64,000 nucleotides of DNA from Ceratorhiza oryzae-sativae (Eukaryota; Basidiomycota; Agaricomycetes; Cantharellales; Ceratobasidiaceae), in NCBI GenBank assembly GCA_030998015.1, contig JARWMV010000249.1, positions 124,001 through 188,000 on the forward strand, given 5' to 3'. A model generated the notes under the pieces. The model ran no database searches. It saw nothing but the letters and a program-made list of their open reading frames with translations, and had not been told where the DNA came from. Below are positions 1 through 11,362 of the stretch, piece by piece. The stretch's first letter is position 1. The number at the start of each line of letters is the position of its first letter. The position numbers were made by a program, and so were the translations under genes.

Positions 1-604
1 GTCAGAGCCGACAAGGAGACGGCTGGGTCGGTTAGTGGAGCGTTCAGGGTAGGAATCGCATACGAAACCACGCCTAGTTCACTCTGGGAAGCTTGGAGTT
101 GATCTGAAGCAAATGTCTCGATCGGGGAGTCGGTGGATGGAAATTGCTGATCGTTAGGGTCGATACTAGGCGGACCGGCCTGTCCCTCTGTGCTCACGTT
201 AGCGCCACTGTATCGCGAAAAATAAACAAACGTACCCGGCTCAGTACTTTCTGCCCCATGTATTTCGCCTTGCCCGCCCGGCCCATACACGAAGGGGTAC
301 GATTGGGGAGTACCAGCATCCCCATCATCCCAGAGGTTTAGTTCATAATCTTGCGCTTTGTTCATGTCGGGAAGGAGAGCAAGTCGTGGACGAAATCAAG
401 TTTCGGTCCAAGGTCCAAGTGCATTATGAGTGCTTTATTTTGTAATACAGTTGAGCATTGGATTGTAAGACCTCTGGAGGAAATGGCTATGATAAACAAG
501 ATCAGGTGCCTATCGACCATGCTCTTAGCGCCGACCCCACGTGCTCCTGTTGACGCCATATTTCAGCCAGGAACAAACGCCGAGCGAACAGCTGATCAAC
601 CACC
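1..604. other. Intergenic, no gene seen
   Basis: Short open frames occur on both strands, but none shows splice logic, a motif or a recognisable family. This is the upstream region of the DUF427 gene. Confidence 0.5.
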
Positions 605-1140
605 ATGCAAGTTAAGAGTGGAAGGTCCGAGCATGACCGATGCCTTTATTCTATGCTGACTGTTATGTAGCTTCGTTCTTGCCGAGAGTGATAAGACTGT
701 CGTGGTCGAGGGTATGCATAAGTCTTGCATAATTTTGCTTTTTCTCACTCTCTGCTGCTACAGGCAACCACTACTTCCCTCCAGACTCTATTAAAAAGGA
801 ACTGTTCAAGGAATCTAAAACTCATACGTGCGTCTCGCCTATGCAAACAAGCCGTTCATGAGCTGAAGAAATACCTAGAACATGCCCCTGGAAGGGCGTT
901 GCGTCTTATTATAACGTTGAAGTAGATGGGAAATCGATTACTGATGCTGCTTGGTAAGTTCAAAGCCGTGAACAACGATGCTTCCATCGAGCAATACATT
1001 CGTAGGTACTACCCTGAACCCAAGGAGGCCGCTGCAAACATCAAAGGGTACGTGTGCTATTGAAGTCGTGCTCCACAAGCACTGAGGACGCCGCATATAG
1101 CTATATTGCGTTTTACAAGACCAAAGTGTCTATTCAATAG
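605..1140 (+). CDS. DUF427 domain protein, 93 aa, six exons
   Basis: I rebuilt this gene from six small exons: 605-624, 671-711, 764-827, 879-953, 1006-1047 and 1101-1140. All introns are GT-AG, 46-53 nt, and phases agree throughout. The protein covers the whole DUF427 family length. It contains the typical segments VVVEGNHYFPPDSIKKE, TTCPWKGVASYYNVEVDG, DAAWYYPEP and the C-terminal GYIAFYKTKV. DUF427 proteins are small single-domain beta proteins of unknown biochemical role, widespread in fungi and bacteria. No signal peptide or membrane segment is visible, so a cytosolic location is likely. The start is the ATG opening the exon that reads MQVKSG, in frame with the rest. No exon exceeds 75 nt, so single-frame ORF searches miss it. 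Confidence 0.9.
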
Positions 1141-3623
1141 GTTGAAAATTTCAGTATGTATATGAGGAGGTGGCAAAGTTTTGTGTGTTTTCCACTTGAG
1201 CTGGTTCTTCCAGCCCATGTTAGTCATCATCAATGGTCTTACGTGAACGGGCTTCCTGGGCCGAGACTTGGGCAACACGCCACGCAACCCCGAGGCGTAT
1301 GCCGCCGAGAGGGCAAAGAGGAAAGTTGGGCGCTGGGCAGCGTCATTTATTCAAGTCGAATTAAGTTGATTGGAGAGATACCCAACCCAAGTAGGGCATG
1401 TACAATCAGACCCCAGTCGCTGCGATACGTTATTGCGTCAGGAGCTTTAGCATGAATACTCGATATATGCTAAAGCTCGGTCGGCCGCGCAGGTCGTGCA
1501 TAGACCAACTATTTTACAAAGATGATTCTGGCTGTCAAGTCCGATTACGGTTAGAGTTTCTTAAGGGCTTTTGAATCACAATAACAGTATGAGTATAAGT
1601 TGAAATTGATGTTGACAATATCCACCAAGTTTCTACTGCGCCCTCCAGTCTTGGATCTCTTACCCTGGAGACTCGCCCATGATCATATCCGTTTTCCTTG
1701 AGGGATGCTTGCAGAACAAATGGTAGATAATACACCTATGTTCTACGAACGAGATGCGTCGTTTTGAACCCCCCTGGGCGTTTGGTGTGATATAGAGATG
1801 GTCAGGGTCATCACTCCCAAAAAGATATATCCCAGGTACGATAACGCCTTATAATAAGCATGGGCAACCCCAACGATCACACTATTCAAGACGTACATCC
1901 CAGAGATGTACCCAAAGTGGCGTACCCTGGAAGAATACTCACGATTGCATACAACGTATATCCAAAGCCTGAATTATTGCAGCCTCGAGAGCAAATACTT
2001 TCAAGGTACCCGAAGAACCTATCCACGAGAGCCGGTGGTCCATGGCGCACCTCTGCAACCCCGTTGGACGCTCCTTCTATGGATCATCTACAGCCTTGCG
2101 AGGTACTGGCACATATGAACCAGTCACTCAAGGGTAAGAGGATAGTTTGGGGGCACGGTTTCATCTGGTTAGGCACGACTGGAGCACCAGTTGGAAGCAG
2201 TTGTGAATCGCACTGTGCGAGGCGGTGCGATGGATGGTTTGGAACCATGGAATATGTTTGATTGCTGACTGGTGATGCGTATTTCGCACCAAATGACACG
2301 ATTGATAGCGCGATGGCTGGGTTGAGATTTTTTGAAGCCTTTCCCCTTCAGGGGCTTAACACTTAGCATCAGACTCCGTAGAAGTATCACACAAGAGATA
2401 AAATGCTATTTTTCTTGTATGTACATCGATCTTTTGTATGCAAAGGGCACGGGGAAAGGAGTAAAGAATCTCGGATAGCGGACCCCATGCGTTGGAATAT
2501 TGAAGGCGTAAACTCTAGCTCAAAAAGGCTACTGTTTTTCTCACTGCCGTTGAGGCGAGACCATCCCATCTATTCAAGAGACGACTTGGTAATATCTCGA
2601 CTTGGCCAATGAAACTGCTGCCGTCGACCGTACTTCACCTTCTGGTCGACGGTGCCGCTACACCGCTCCGATTAATGAGCTGAGATAATAGGAAACGAAG
2701 CCACTGGGCTCCTCGCAGAATCCTCGGGTCAAGCACATGTGCCGTTCTCAATATTTTCAATTCACACTTCAAAACCAGGCCGATAACTGAGTACGGCCAT
2801 GGATGCCAAGTGGATACCGGCGATCGCTAATTGAACCCCAAGCTTCCGTAAAGGCAGAGTAATCACCACAGACCATGGCTTCCGAATTTGTTTAAATCAG
2901 CGGCAGTTGGGCTAGTTCATTGTGGTGGATATTTCGTTGAAAGAAAATAAAATATGATTAAAACTACACTTGACATGCCGAATGCGAATGCAAACACGGA
3001 TCCACAAAGCAAAGCGAAGAATGTACAAGTCAAGTCCATACGTTCTCAGTACAAAGAGCTACGATATATATGCTCTTCAATAGGCTGTTAAATATGTAGT
3101 TCCATGTATAATAAGGCGGAATTCGGGGCTATGAGGGGGACCAATTGAGCGAATACACAGCATGGTTAGAGTTCATCACACTAGTATAACTTGGGCAATT
3201 ACGTAGTCACAATGACGCATAAAAGGGAAATGTAGGCTCGAACCTGCCACACGTGAACTGGTGGTTTGATAGGGTCGGTAAGTGATGCAGACTCCAGTCT
3301 TACTTTGTGCGGAACGGAGCATTCATCAGCGCTTATAGAGCACTGCCACCACGGCTATTGGAAAGCCCCCCAGCGATAAAGGCTGTTATCAGAGTGTTAT
3401 CGAGCGCCCCGAGCAAGTCGGCCTATCGCCTTCGAGTGACGCCGAGAGACATCTGCTCAATAAATTCATGCTGAGAGAAAGCCGTGCGCCGCGGCTTGGA
3501 CACGGCCTTTTCCGGTGCCGGGCGGCGTCGGCCAAGCCCCGACGACCCTCAGATGTGTCAAAACACGTCTACAGCGGCCGACCAGCGATTGACATCTTAT
3601 CTGACAGCGCCACGTCACAAAGG
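1141..3623. other. Gene-poor spacer
   Basis: I could not support a gene in these 2.5 kb. Two stretches look vaguely exon-like on the plus strand (about 1245-1365 and 1880-2118), but I found no flanking exons or family match. The last 150 nt are the promoter of the downstream deaminase. Confidence 0.4.
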
Positions 3624-3630
3624 TATATAA
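3624..3630 (+). promoter_or_regulatory. TATA box of the guanine deaminase gene
   Basis: TATATAA lies 44 nt upstream of the deaminase start codon. The position fits a compact fungal core promoter with a very short 5' leader. Confidence 0.5.
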
Positions 3631-3673
3631 TACCCCGCTTTGCACGTTAGATAATTAGAACCTCGCCATCACC

Positions 3674-5371
3674 ATGGCTCCTGTAAGTGGACGCTTTCGT
3701 CCGGGCATCGACTTTGACCAACGACGCGTAGCGGCGACTCTTTCACGGTGGACTCATCAGCCCTGTTTCCATCCATAAGGCCCAGTACCTGGAACGTGCT
3801 CTTCTGGCTGTATCCCCCGCGGGGATCATTGAATGGATCGAAAGCGATGTCGATCCGAGTTCTATGCAGGATGTCGCGCTCAAGCACGGGTTAACTCTCG
3901 ATGGTTCTGTCGAGGTTTATGAGCTGAAATCCGGTGAATGGTTAATGCCTGGATTTGTGGACACGCACACGGTACGCCTCCGATCCCATTGATCATTTGC
4001 TTTATTTATCCTTGTGGTACAGCACGCGCCTCAATTCCCAAATATTGGAGTGTGAGCCATGCGTTATAATAACTTGCTCATCCTGACGGTTCGCTTGTTT
4101 CAGTGGAGGGCAATACGAACTTCTCGACTGGCTAAATAACGTCACGTTCCCCACCGAATCTCGCTTCTCAGATCTCTCTTTTGCGAAGAGTGTATACAGC
4201 TCGGTCGTGGACCGTGTACTAAGCTTTGGGGTGCGTTTGATTTCTCCATCTCATCCTGATCCCATTTATAACCGAGCGGTCAAAATAGACTACTACATGC
4301 TGTTACTATGGAACGCTCCATCTTGAAGCCACAAAGTTACTCGCAGACATTGTTTCACTGAAAGGCCAGCGCGCTTTTGTCGGGGTATGTTCTTTTACAT
4401 CCCATATCCAACTGAAAATAATCGCATGATTCAAGAAATGCAACATGGATCGTAACTCGCCCCCTTACCAAGAATCTTCCGCATCTCAGTCTGTAGCGGA
4501 TACTGAAGCCCTCATATCCTACATTCGCACTCTTTCACCCTCTAGTCCCTTGGTTCATCCGATACTAACACCCCGTTTCGCGATCTCTTGCACGTCCGAG
4601 CTCCTCACCTCCCTTGGCCAATTAGCCAAATCTGATCCGACACTCGCTATCCAAACGCACATATCAGAAAATACAAAGGAAATCGACTTTACTCTTGATC
4701 TTTTTAAGGATTGCTCTAGCTATGCGGAGGTATACAAGAAGCATGGGCTGCTGTGCGACCGAACGATCCTGGCACATGCCGTTCATCTGACTGAGGAAGA
4801 ACTTGGGATCGTGAAGGAGTGTGGCGCTGGCATAAGCCACTGCCCTACGAGTAATTTCTATTTGAATAGCGGTGTATGTAAAGTTGGGCACATGCTGGAC
4901 CGAGGAGTCAAGGTATGTCAGCCACCCTTCTGATTTGGGGCGTGGGCTGATGCTTTGCACTCGCAGGTCGGGCTGGGAACAGATTGTTCTGGCGGATTTT
5001 CGCCCTCGATCATCAACGCGGTCCGTGATGCAGTAATCGCATCCAAAGTTGTCGCCATGGCCTCCCCCTCTCAAGGATCCGGTTCCACGTTAGCCAACCG
5101 AACACTTCCCATGGCTACTCTTTTACATCTTTCCACGCTCGGCGGAGCCCAGTTGTGCAACTTGGCCTCTCAGATAGGGTCACTAGAACCGGGAAAGGAG
5201 TTCGATGCGATCATGGTTAGTGTTCGGGGTGAGGCTGGCAACGGAGGCGTATGGGCAGGTGATAACGATGGTTTGGAGGTGTTGCTCGAAAAGTTTTTTA
5301 TGGGCGGAGATGACAGGAATGTGAGGAGGGTCTGGGTCAAAGGAAAGTTGGTTGGCGGAGCCGACCAATAA
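3674..5371 (+). CDS. GUD1: Guanine deaminase (guanine aminohydrolase), 460 aa
   Basis: Hydrolyses guanine to xanthine and ammonia in purine salvage and nitrogen recovery; cytosolic zinc enzyme of the amidohydrolase superfamily. Exons: 3674-3682, 3732-3971, 4023-4051, 4104-4230, 4289-4384, 4436-4912, 4967-5371, all joined in phase. The family signatures are in order: the metal-binding PGFVDTHTHAPQFPN near residue 80, then GGQYELLDWL and HPILTPRFAISC. They are followed by QTHISEN with the metal-ligand His, LAHAVHL, and GLGTDCSGGFSPS with the metal-ligand Asp. Length matches the family (440-490 aa). The first exon encodes only three residues, MAP, followed by a canonical GTAAGT donor. A TATA box sits 44 nt upstream. 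It is followed by about 1.4 kb without a recognisable gene. No key residue is missing. Confidence 0.95.
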
Positions 5372-6776
5372 TCCATTTCAGATTAGATCACCTGAGACTT
5401 GCATGTGTTAACTAGTTCAACGTTATGAAGACGGCGCTATGTCGCTTGGTTCTGTTCGACTGGAAATTATGCATGTTAGAACCCCGCCCCCGCTCTTGCA
5501 CATATCCTGCTAGACCTTCTGATATCTCTCAACCCGAACTTATACAGCTGCTCATCAATCCGGACAAGGATACTTTTCAATGATGTCGCCCGTGCTGGGA
5601 ACCTCGGATCAGGTGGGATCCGTCCAAGTGCGCCCAGGCTGTCGCGCGGGTAATATTCTAACGATCTCAGCTGACAACAAATGAATAGTGGGGTCGAGCC
5701 AAACAGTTCTAACTAGGCATGAGTGCTAGCTAAATTAGTCTTTAGCTTCATGTCAAAAACACATGCACAGAAACGCCACAAACCGTGGGCTTCCGACCAA
5801 AACCGTAATAGCTGGTGGGTGACGGGAAGACAAAGTAGTTACAACTGCTCATTTTTTTTTTCTAACGTAGAACATCTAAGGGCGCATTGTTCCTTGTTGT
5901 GTGCGATGCTCTTCGTGACCCGCTAGGATACAGGTCGACCGCGAGCAGAACAACGTACGTCCGTGTGTAAGCTTAAAGTTAGCCTATTTTATTTCATAAA
6001 TGTTTAATATTGGCAACGGATGGCTCAACGAGATTTGGTTGTACTCCCAACCTATGGGAATGATGGTCGAACACTGCGCCCAAGCATGAACTGCCTAGCT
6101 CATTTTGTCTGTTTTACCAGTGTAAGCTAATAGACTTGAATTGTTCGCTGTTTTTGTGTAGGACAATACGTACTTATAATTACAAGCTGCCTTAAACCAT
6201 ACGATTTAGGGTCTTGTCAATCACTGAGGCAAAAGCTGAAAATCCAGCTAGCACAAAGTAGCTCCACATGCCCAAGCGTGCATTTTGGCCCTCACTATCC
6301 CAAGTAGCACAGGCTACCAGCGGTACCACGGTCTAACGAGCATTAAAATTTATAGTTAATCAGCGAGTTGCTAGTAGGAGCTTGTCAGATTTTCGGCTTT
6401 TAGCTAGGGCAACTAAGATCGAATGATGCTTGAGTTATTTTCAAATAACTGATGGCTGTGATCGAGGACGATCCATCAAACGTTGATACGGCAATCACAG
6501 GCGCATGGGATTTGTGCTTCGATCACATATTGCATGTGCTGTTACCTATGAGCCAAATCACCATATTGAGGGTAGTTATATAAGGTGCACGGACGTATCG
6601 AGGTATTTGCCCCACTCCATTCCACAGCGGGTTGCTCCTGAGCGCGTTCGGCCAATTGACTTGATTTTTATTCCGCTAGGCCTCTATCCCTATAGCTTGT
6701 GAGCGTAGCAAAAATGTCTAGGGCGCGCGGATATCACTTAAAGGATTACATTCACAGTTATAGGAGTCAGGTCTTC
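5372..6776. other. Spacer without recognisable gene
   Basis: AT-leaning sequence with only short random frames. It separates the deaminase from the kinase gene on the same strand. Nothing further could be supported. Confidence 0.5.
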
Positions 6777-8238
6777 ATGGATTGCAGCGACCAGCAGGTA
6801 GCCCTAATCAGCTCGTCCATGGTAGGTACTTGCTTGTTCCACGTTTGTGAGTGCTGAACCCACTCTACATAGGAAATCCAGGACGTTGTATCAAGCTTAG
6901 TCCTGCATGGTTGCTTGGATATTGCGAAATCGGTGGACATATCGAGCTTACATAGTTTTCCAACATGGCATGGTGGGTTAGGCGACATTTATCAAGCCCG
7001 TCTGTGTGATGGTAGTTTGGTGGCTGCCAAGGCCCTTCGTCCGTTAGCCCAGAGCAAAAATCAATTCAAAAACAAGTGTCACAAGGTATTGCGTTTCAAT
7101 CAAAAAACCCTCAGATCGTTAGAATAATGACAGTATCCCAGCGGGCCGCACGCGAATTATACAGTTGGTCGAAATGCGCACATCCTAACGTTCTCCCTTT
7201 GTTGGGGATGATGCAGTACCGAGGATTGATCTTTATGTTGTCGCCTTGGATGGAGCTTGGTACTCTTCCCCAGTATATCCAAGCCCACTCAGATGTTAAT
7301 CGCTACCGCCTGGTATAAAACTGTTACTAAGCTGTGTTCAAAGTTACTCTCTAACACGAGGTTGAATCGCAGGCCCTCCAAGTTGCAGAAGGGTTGGCCC
7401 ATATACATTCCATTGAAGCCGTGAGTTCTCGCTCCCAATCTTATTTATCCGATACCCCATCAAGCTAAATATGTTAATTGCCTGAATAGGTTCATGGAGA
7501 TATCAAGGGGGTGAGTGGACGTAGCACTCGATATGGAATCAGAAGTAGAAAGAGTATCTCCATTCCAGTCGAACGTTCTTATATCTGCGGATGGTGTTCC
7601 CATGTTGACGGACTTTGGGAATGCAGTCTTACAGCACTACACATTGCAGTTCACTGCCACTACTACTCGTCCAGGATTCTCGGTGAGATGGACGGTAAGT
7701 TTATTTCGCTAATAAAGCTCTAACGTGCTAGACTTACCCTGGACTCAAAAGGCTCCTGAAATATTGGATGAAAAAGTATTGCTATCAACTGCAGGTGACG
7801 TGTATGCGCTAGGAATGGTATTGGTCATATATATATGCAGTGTTTCTTTCCTGCTAACGCGTACTTCAATTCTCTCCAGACGATATTGGTTTGTGCGTTA
7901 AATTCTTCCGAGACAACCTACCTACCGTTGAACATAGGAGGCAATGACTGGAAGTGCTCCATACAGCAACTTGAGCACGACCTCAGGTGTGGTCTTTTGT
8001 ATCTTGAAGGGAGATTTCCCTCCCCGGCCAAATGAACTACTCCCACCCGGCGATGAGTATGCGGATAAGATGTGGTCGTTATTAACATCTTGTTGGGACC
8101 ACGAGCCAAGCAATCGTCCCACTGCCGCTTCCGTCAGGGATGACGTGAGTCAGGACCTGCAACATCTTCAATCAGGGGAGATCCTAACTACATACCACAC
8201 TTTTTGATCATCAGCTTCGGGTGATATGCTTTGGGTGA
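6777..8238 (+). CDS. Protein kinase, tyrosine-kinase-like type, 309 aa
   Basis: Ten exons: 6777-6821, 6873-7085, 7142-7312, 7373-7420, 7490-7510, 7569-7694, 7752-7817, 7880-7888, 7938-8144, 8215-8238, all in phase. In order the protein shows a degenerate glycine loop (GGLGDIYQARL), VAAK with the ATP-binding Lys, RAARELYSWSKCAHPNVLPLLG, and the catalytic loop HGDIKGSNVL, where HGD replaces HRD. Next come TDFGN (metal-binding DFG), APEI, DVYALGM, and a C-lobe ending SCWDHEPSNRPTAASV. This is the compact kinase class that is strongly expanded in agaricomycetes, usually as tandem or dispersed families. The substrate is unknown. No transmembrane segment is seen. Exon 8 is only 9 nt. The poor glycine loop is common in this family, and activity cannot be judged from sequence. 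Confidence 0.88.
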
Positions 8239-9681
8239 ACATGAAACCTCATGAATGTTTGTTAGAACTGCGTGGACGTTTTTAGCTGAGCGGTTTCTGT
8301 ATTAGCTGTCATCTACTATTTCCGTTCCGAGATCTAAGTCACCGTGCTTCTGCGATACTCTTATCCTTCTAGGCTGAGCTCTACATGAGCATCTAATAAT
8401 ATGTTTATATAGCTTACAGCCGTCGTCTTTTTTCTATGAAAAAAGGGTGTCCGTTCCAAAGTCGATGGAACAATATACTGAGGTTCGCGAGTGATCATTG
8501 CCGTTCTGTCGCGTGGCGCTTGCCATCTCGTGCCTCGCTCAATAACCATCGTAAATGCGTCTATAAGGATCTATTTTAGGGACACATTGTCATGAATTTG
8601 TAGCTTTGGATTGGGCTCGAATAAGGATAACCTGGAGCGTGTCTCAACCCCCTGGAACTCTGGCAGCGACGGTTTAGTAAATATTGGGTTCCTGAAAGGT
8701 CGTTCAACTCTAGCTACCTTGGCTATCCTTTAGTGCTTTGGTTGTCCCATGATAAATGTAGCCTCACTCCGCCGTCCGTTACCGACCAGCATAGAGCTAG
8801 AGATGGCCGCAGTTGCGCCCGAGTGGCCTTGGAAATTTTCAGAACCAAAAATCAATTGGAATACAGACTTTCTCTATTAATTTTTCTGATACAGCGAGCT
8901 CCATGTGGATTGATCATATAAACACTTCACCCTTGAAGGTCATTTTACACTTATCAATGGCTACACAATGGCCACAAATGAAGGGTATAGATTAGCAAAG
9001 AGAGAAGAGAAGAGTAATCATCAGCTCCTGAGCCGCAACTCAGGCGTCGATACAGCCCCGACTCGTTTCTCGGAGGACGACTCGCCTTACTCCAGAGAGT
9101 ATATTCCCAATACCTAAATATACTCAAGTCCAGTCCCAATGAAGTCTCAGCCGCCGACCAACCTGTAACCACCGGGCCAGAATTACCAGAGGGGGCAACA
9201 GAACAGAATTGCCCGCAGCCCCAGACAGTAACCACGATATTCTGCAAAAAAACGGTTGCGGGGATAATGCTTGGGCCGCTGAAACACTCGATAAATCGAG
9301 TCGATTCAAGACGTCACTAAGTGGCCATTTTGATACACCGCCCTATTTATCAAAGTATACGTGATCCTGAATAGAAGATGTCGGGTTCCCCTCGTTGATT
9401 CTCTGGGGGAAACAATGATCCCCAATTTCAACCTCTAGCATTTAGGTAATTCCGACGCATCAACGTGGGAATACGAAACGTGACCTGTCTCTCATTTTTA
9501 TCAAATGAACATCCCTGTGCATGTGCATATAGCTCATACCAACCCTTACTGTTCTAGTCTATATTTACCACAACAGTTCTGCAAGTCTTGAATCTCATAA
9601 ACACCGCCGACTCAAACGAACAAAATGTTAAATTCGTCGAAACTGCATCCATTTTTATATACTGCCCCATCTCTATGATGT
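8239..9681. other. Spacer without recognisable gene
   Basis: No exon chain or motif was found on either strand. It lies between the 3' ends of the kinase (+) and QCR2 (-), so it should hold both terminators. Confidence 0.5.
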
Positions 9682-11178
9682 TTAGAGGCCGAGCTCGTCG
9701 ACGTACGGCAGGCTATGGATATCACCAACCGCGACGTACGTTGGCTTTGCTTTGATCAACGACGAGAGCGTCTGCACAATTATTTGGGTTAGAGGAACGT
9801 AAGAGCATCAATAAAACCAGACACGAACCTTGGAGACAGACGACTCGGAAACCTTGTCCAGTGCAGCATGTACAGATCCAAGATCAGCCTTGGAGGCACC
9901 AAATAACTGTACAGAAACACGCTCAATACTCGCTCTGCGACTCGGAATCATCAACCCACCTGAGGAGCAACGGCCGCAACAAAGCCCTCACGCCCCTCGA
10001 GTGCAGCCGCCGCCGCAAACTTGGCCTTTGCGACCGCCTTTTTGGCGTTCTCGGCTCCAAACCCGCTCGCGACCTTTTTCAAAGCGGCCGCAGCGGCCTT
10101 GGCGTTCTCCCCAACGTTTTCGCCCTTGACAAGCACTCCAAACAGAGCAGCGTCCGAGTAGGGAATGTACACGGGCACAGCGCCCGTTCCCGCCAGAGGA
10201 GAGCTACCAGCCGTCCATTTGAGCGCGGGGGTCGTGTCGAGGTGAGCGTAGAGCGCTGCGAGTTCGGGTGATGCGCCCGGTGCACCGAACCCGATAAAGA
10301 CGGCCTCGCCGTGGCCGTCCGAGTCTGCGCGGGTCTCGCCTCCGAAATATTGAGATGAGCGAGAGCCGAGAGCGGCTCCCGATGGTAGACTACCCAAGTG
10401 CTTTTCGACGAGCTGGGAGAGCGTGGTCTGGTCGATGCCGGTTCCGACGACTGCGACGTTGCCCTTGGTGAACGCACTCGACGCGAGTTGTTTGACTGCA
10501 TCGAGGGATTTCAAACTGGGGTGTGCGGCAAAGAGCGAGTGCCCTAGTCCTGTCGAGCGAAAGGCAAGCGCATGAGCGAGCTCGAGTGCACGAGTGGCCG
10601 GATCAGACAGTGCGGCCGTGGATTCAGCAACAGAGTTGGGTAAGACCGATTCGGTGAGCTCGTGTGGGTGGAATTGGCTCGAGGTGAGAACCGAGGACAA
10701 GAGTTCGACGAAGTAGGATCTTGGGATATGACCAAATCAGAGATCTGAGCGAGATGAGCTTCATACACCGACTCACTCGTCTCCGCGCAGAAACTCGGCG
10801 CTGATGGCTAGATGCTCTCGGCTGAGAGTCGAGGACAGGACTCCGCCGAACAACTCGGCTTCACGCGCGATCCGTAGCTCGCTCCGTTGGGCAGTCGCCT
10901 AGTCGTGAGAATCGAGTGTTAGCCCATGATCGCAGTCATCCGTCAACTGATGCTATAGGATAGCTGGAGCGACCGACCTTGAAGGCATAGTTCTTGAGCA
11001 AATGCGCGGCACCCTGCTGAGGCTCGTACCGGCTGCCAGCCTTGACGAGCAGAGTGACGGCTGAGAGCGCCTGTCCGTGGTCGACCGCTGCGACCTTGAG
11101 CCCTGCGGCGTCGACAGCGGTCGCATACGACCGTGCCCTAGCCGCCGCCGTGCGCAGAGCCGTCCTCGAGAGCATCAT
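9682..11178 (-). CDS. QCR2: Cytochrome b-c1 complex core protein 2, 416 aa
   Basis: Core subunit 2 of mitochondrial complex III (ubiquinol-cytochrome c reductase), on the matrix side of the inner membrane. Exons on the minus strand: 11178-10978, 10898-10777, 10719-9960, 9906-9829, 9771-9682, in phase. The N-terminus MLSRTALRTAAARARSYAT is an Arg/Ala-rich mitochondrial presequence. The M16 peptidase fold follows: HGQALSAVTLLVKAGSRYE, HLLKNYAFK, LFGGVLSSTLSREHL. The active M16 zinc motif HxxEH is replaced by AHLLKN, as expected for a non-catalytic core protein and unlike the processing peptidase subunit. Length fits the family. Two adjacent ATGs start the frame. It is followed on the same strand, tail to tail with no overlap, by the kinase on the opposite strand. 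Confidence 0.93.
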
Positions 11179-11362
11179 ATATGTACGATTTCGAACGGTC
11201 GTCGGTGAGATTGCACAAGAAACGAAAACCCAAGCCCCGGATCTGCCCGGGACCCCGGGAACTCTAGGAGCCAGTAATAATGCATAAATAATGAACGAAG
11301 GGCCAAAAAATTACAAGTTACAGGCGGAATGGGAATACGAATATTGTAATTGGTCAGAATAG

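Noticed and set aside
1245..2118. Two exon-like stretches on the plus strand (near 1270-1365 and 1880-2118)
   Set aside because: They could not be linked to other exons or a family, and the alternative frames over the same bases are equally open.
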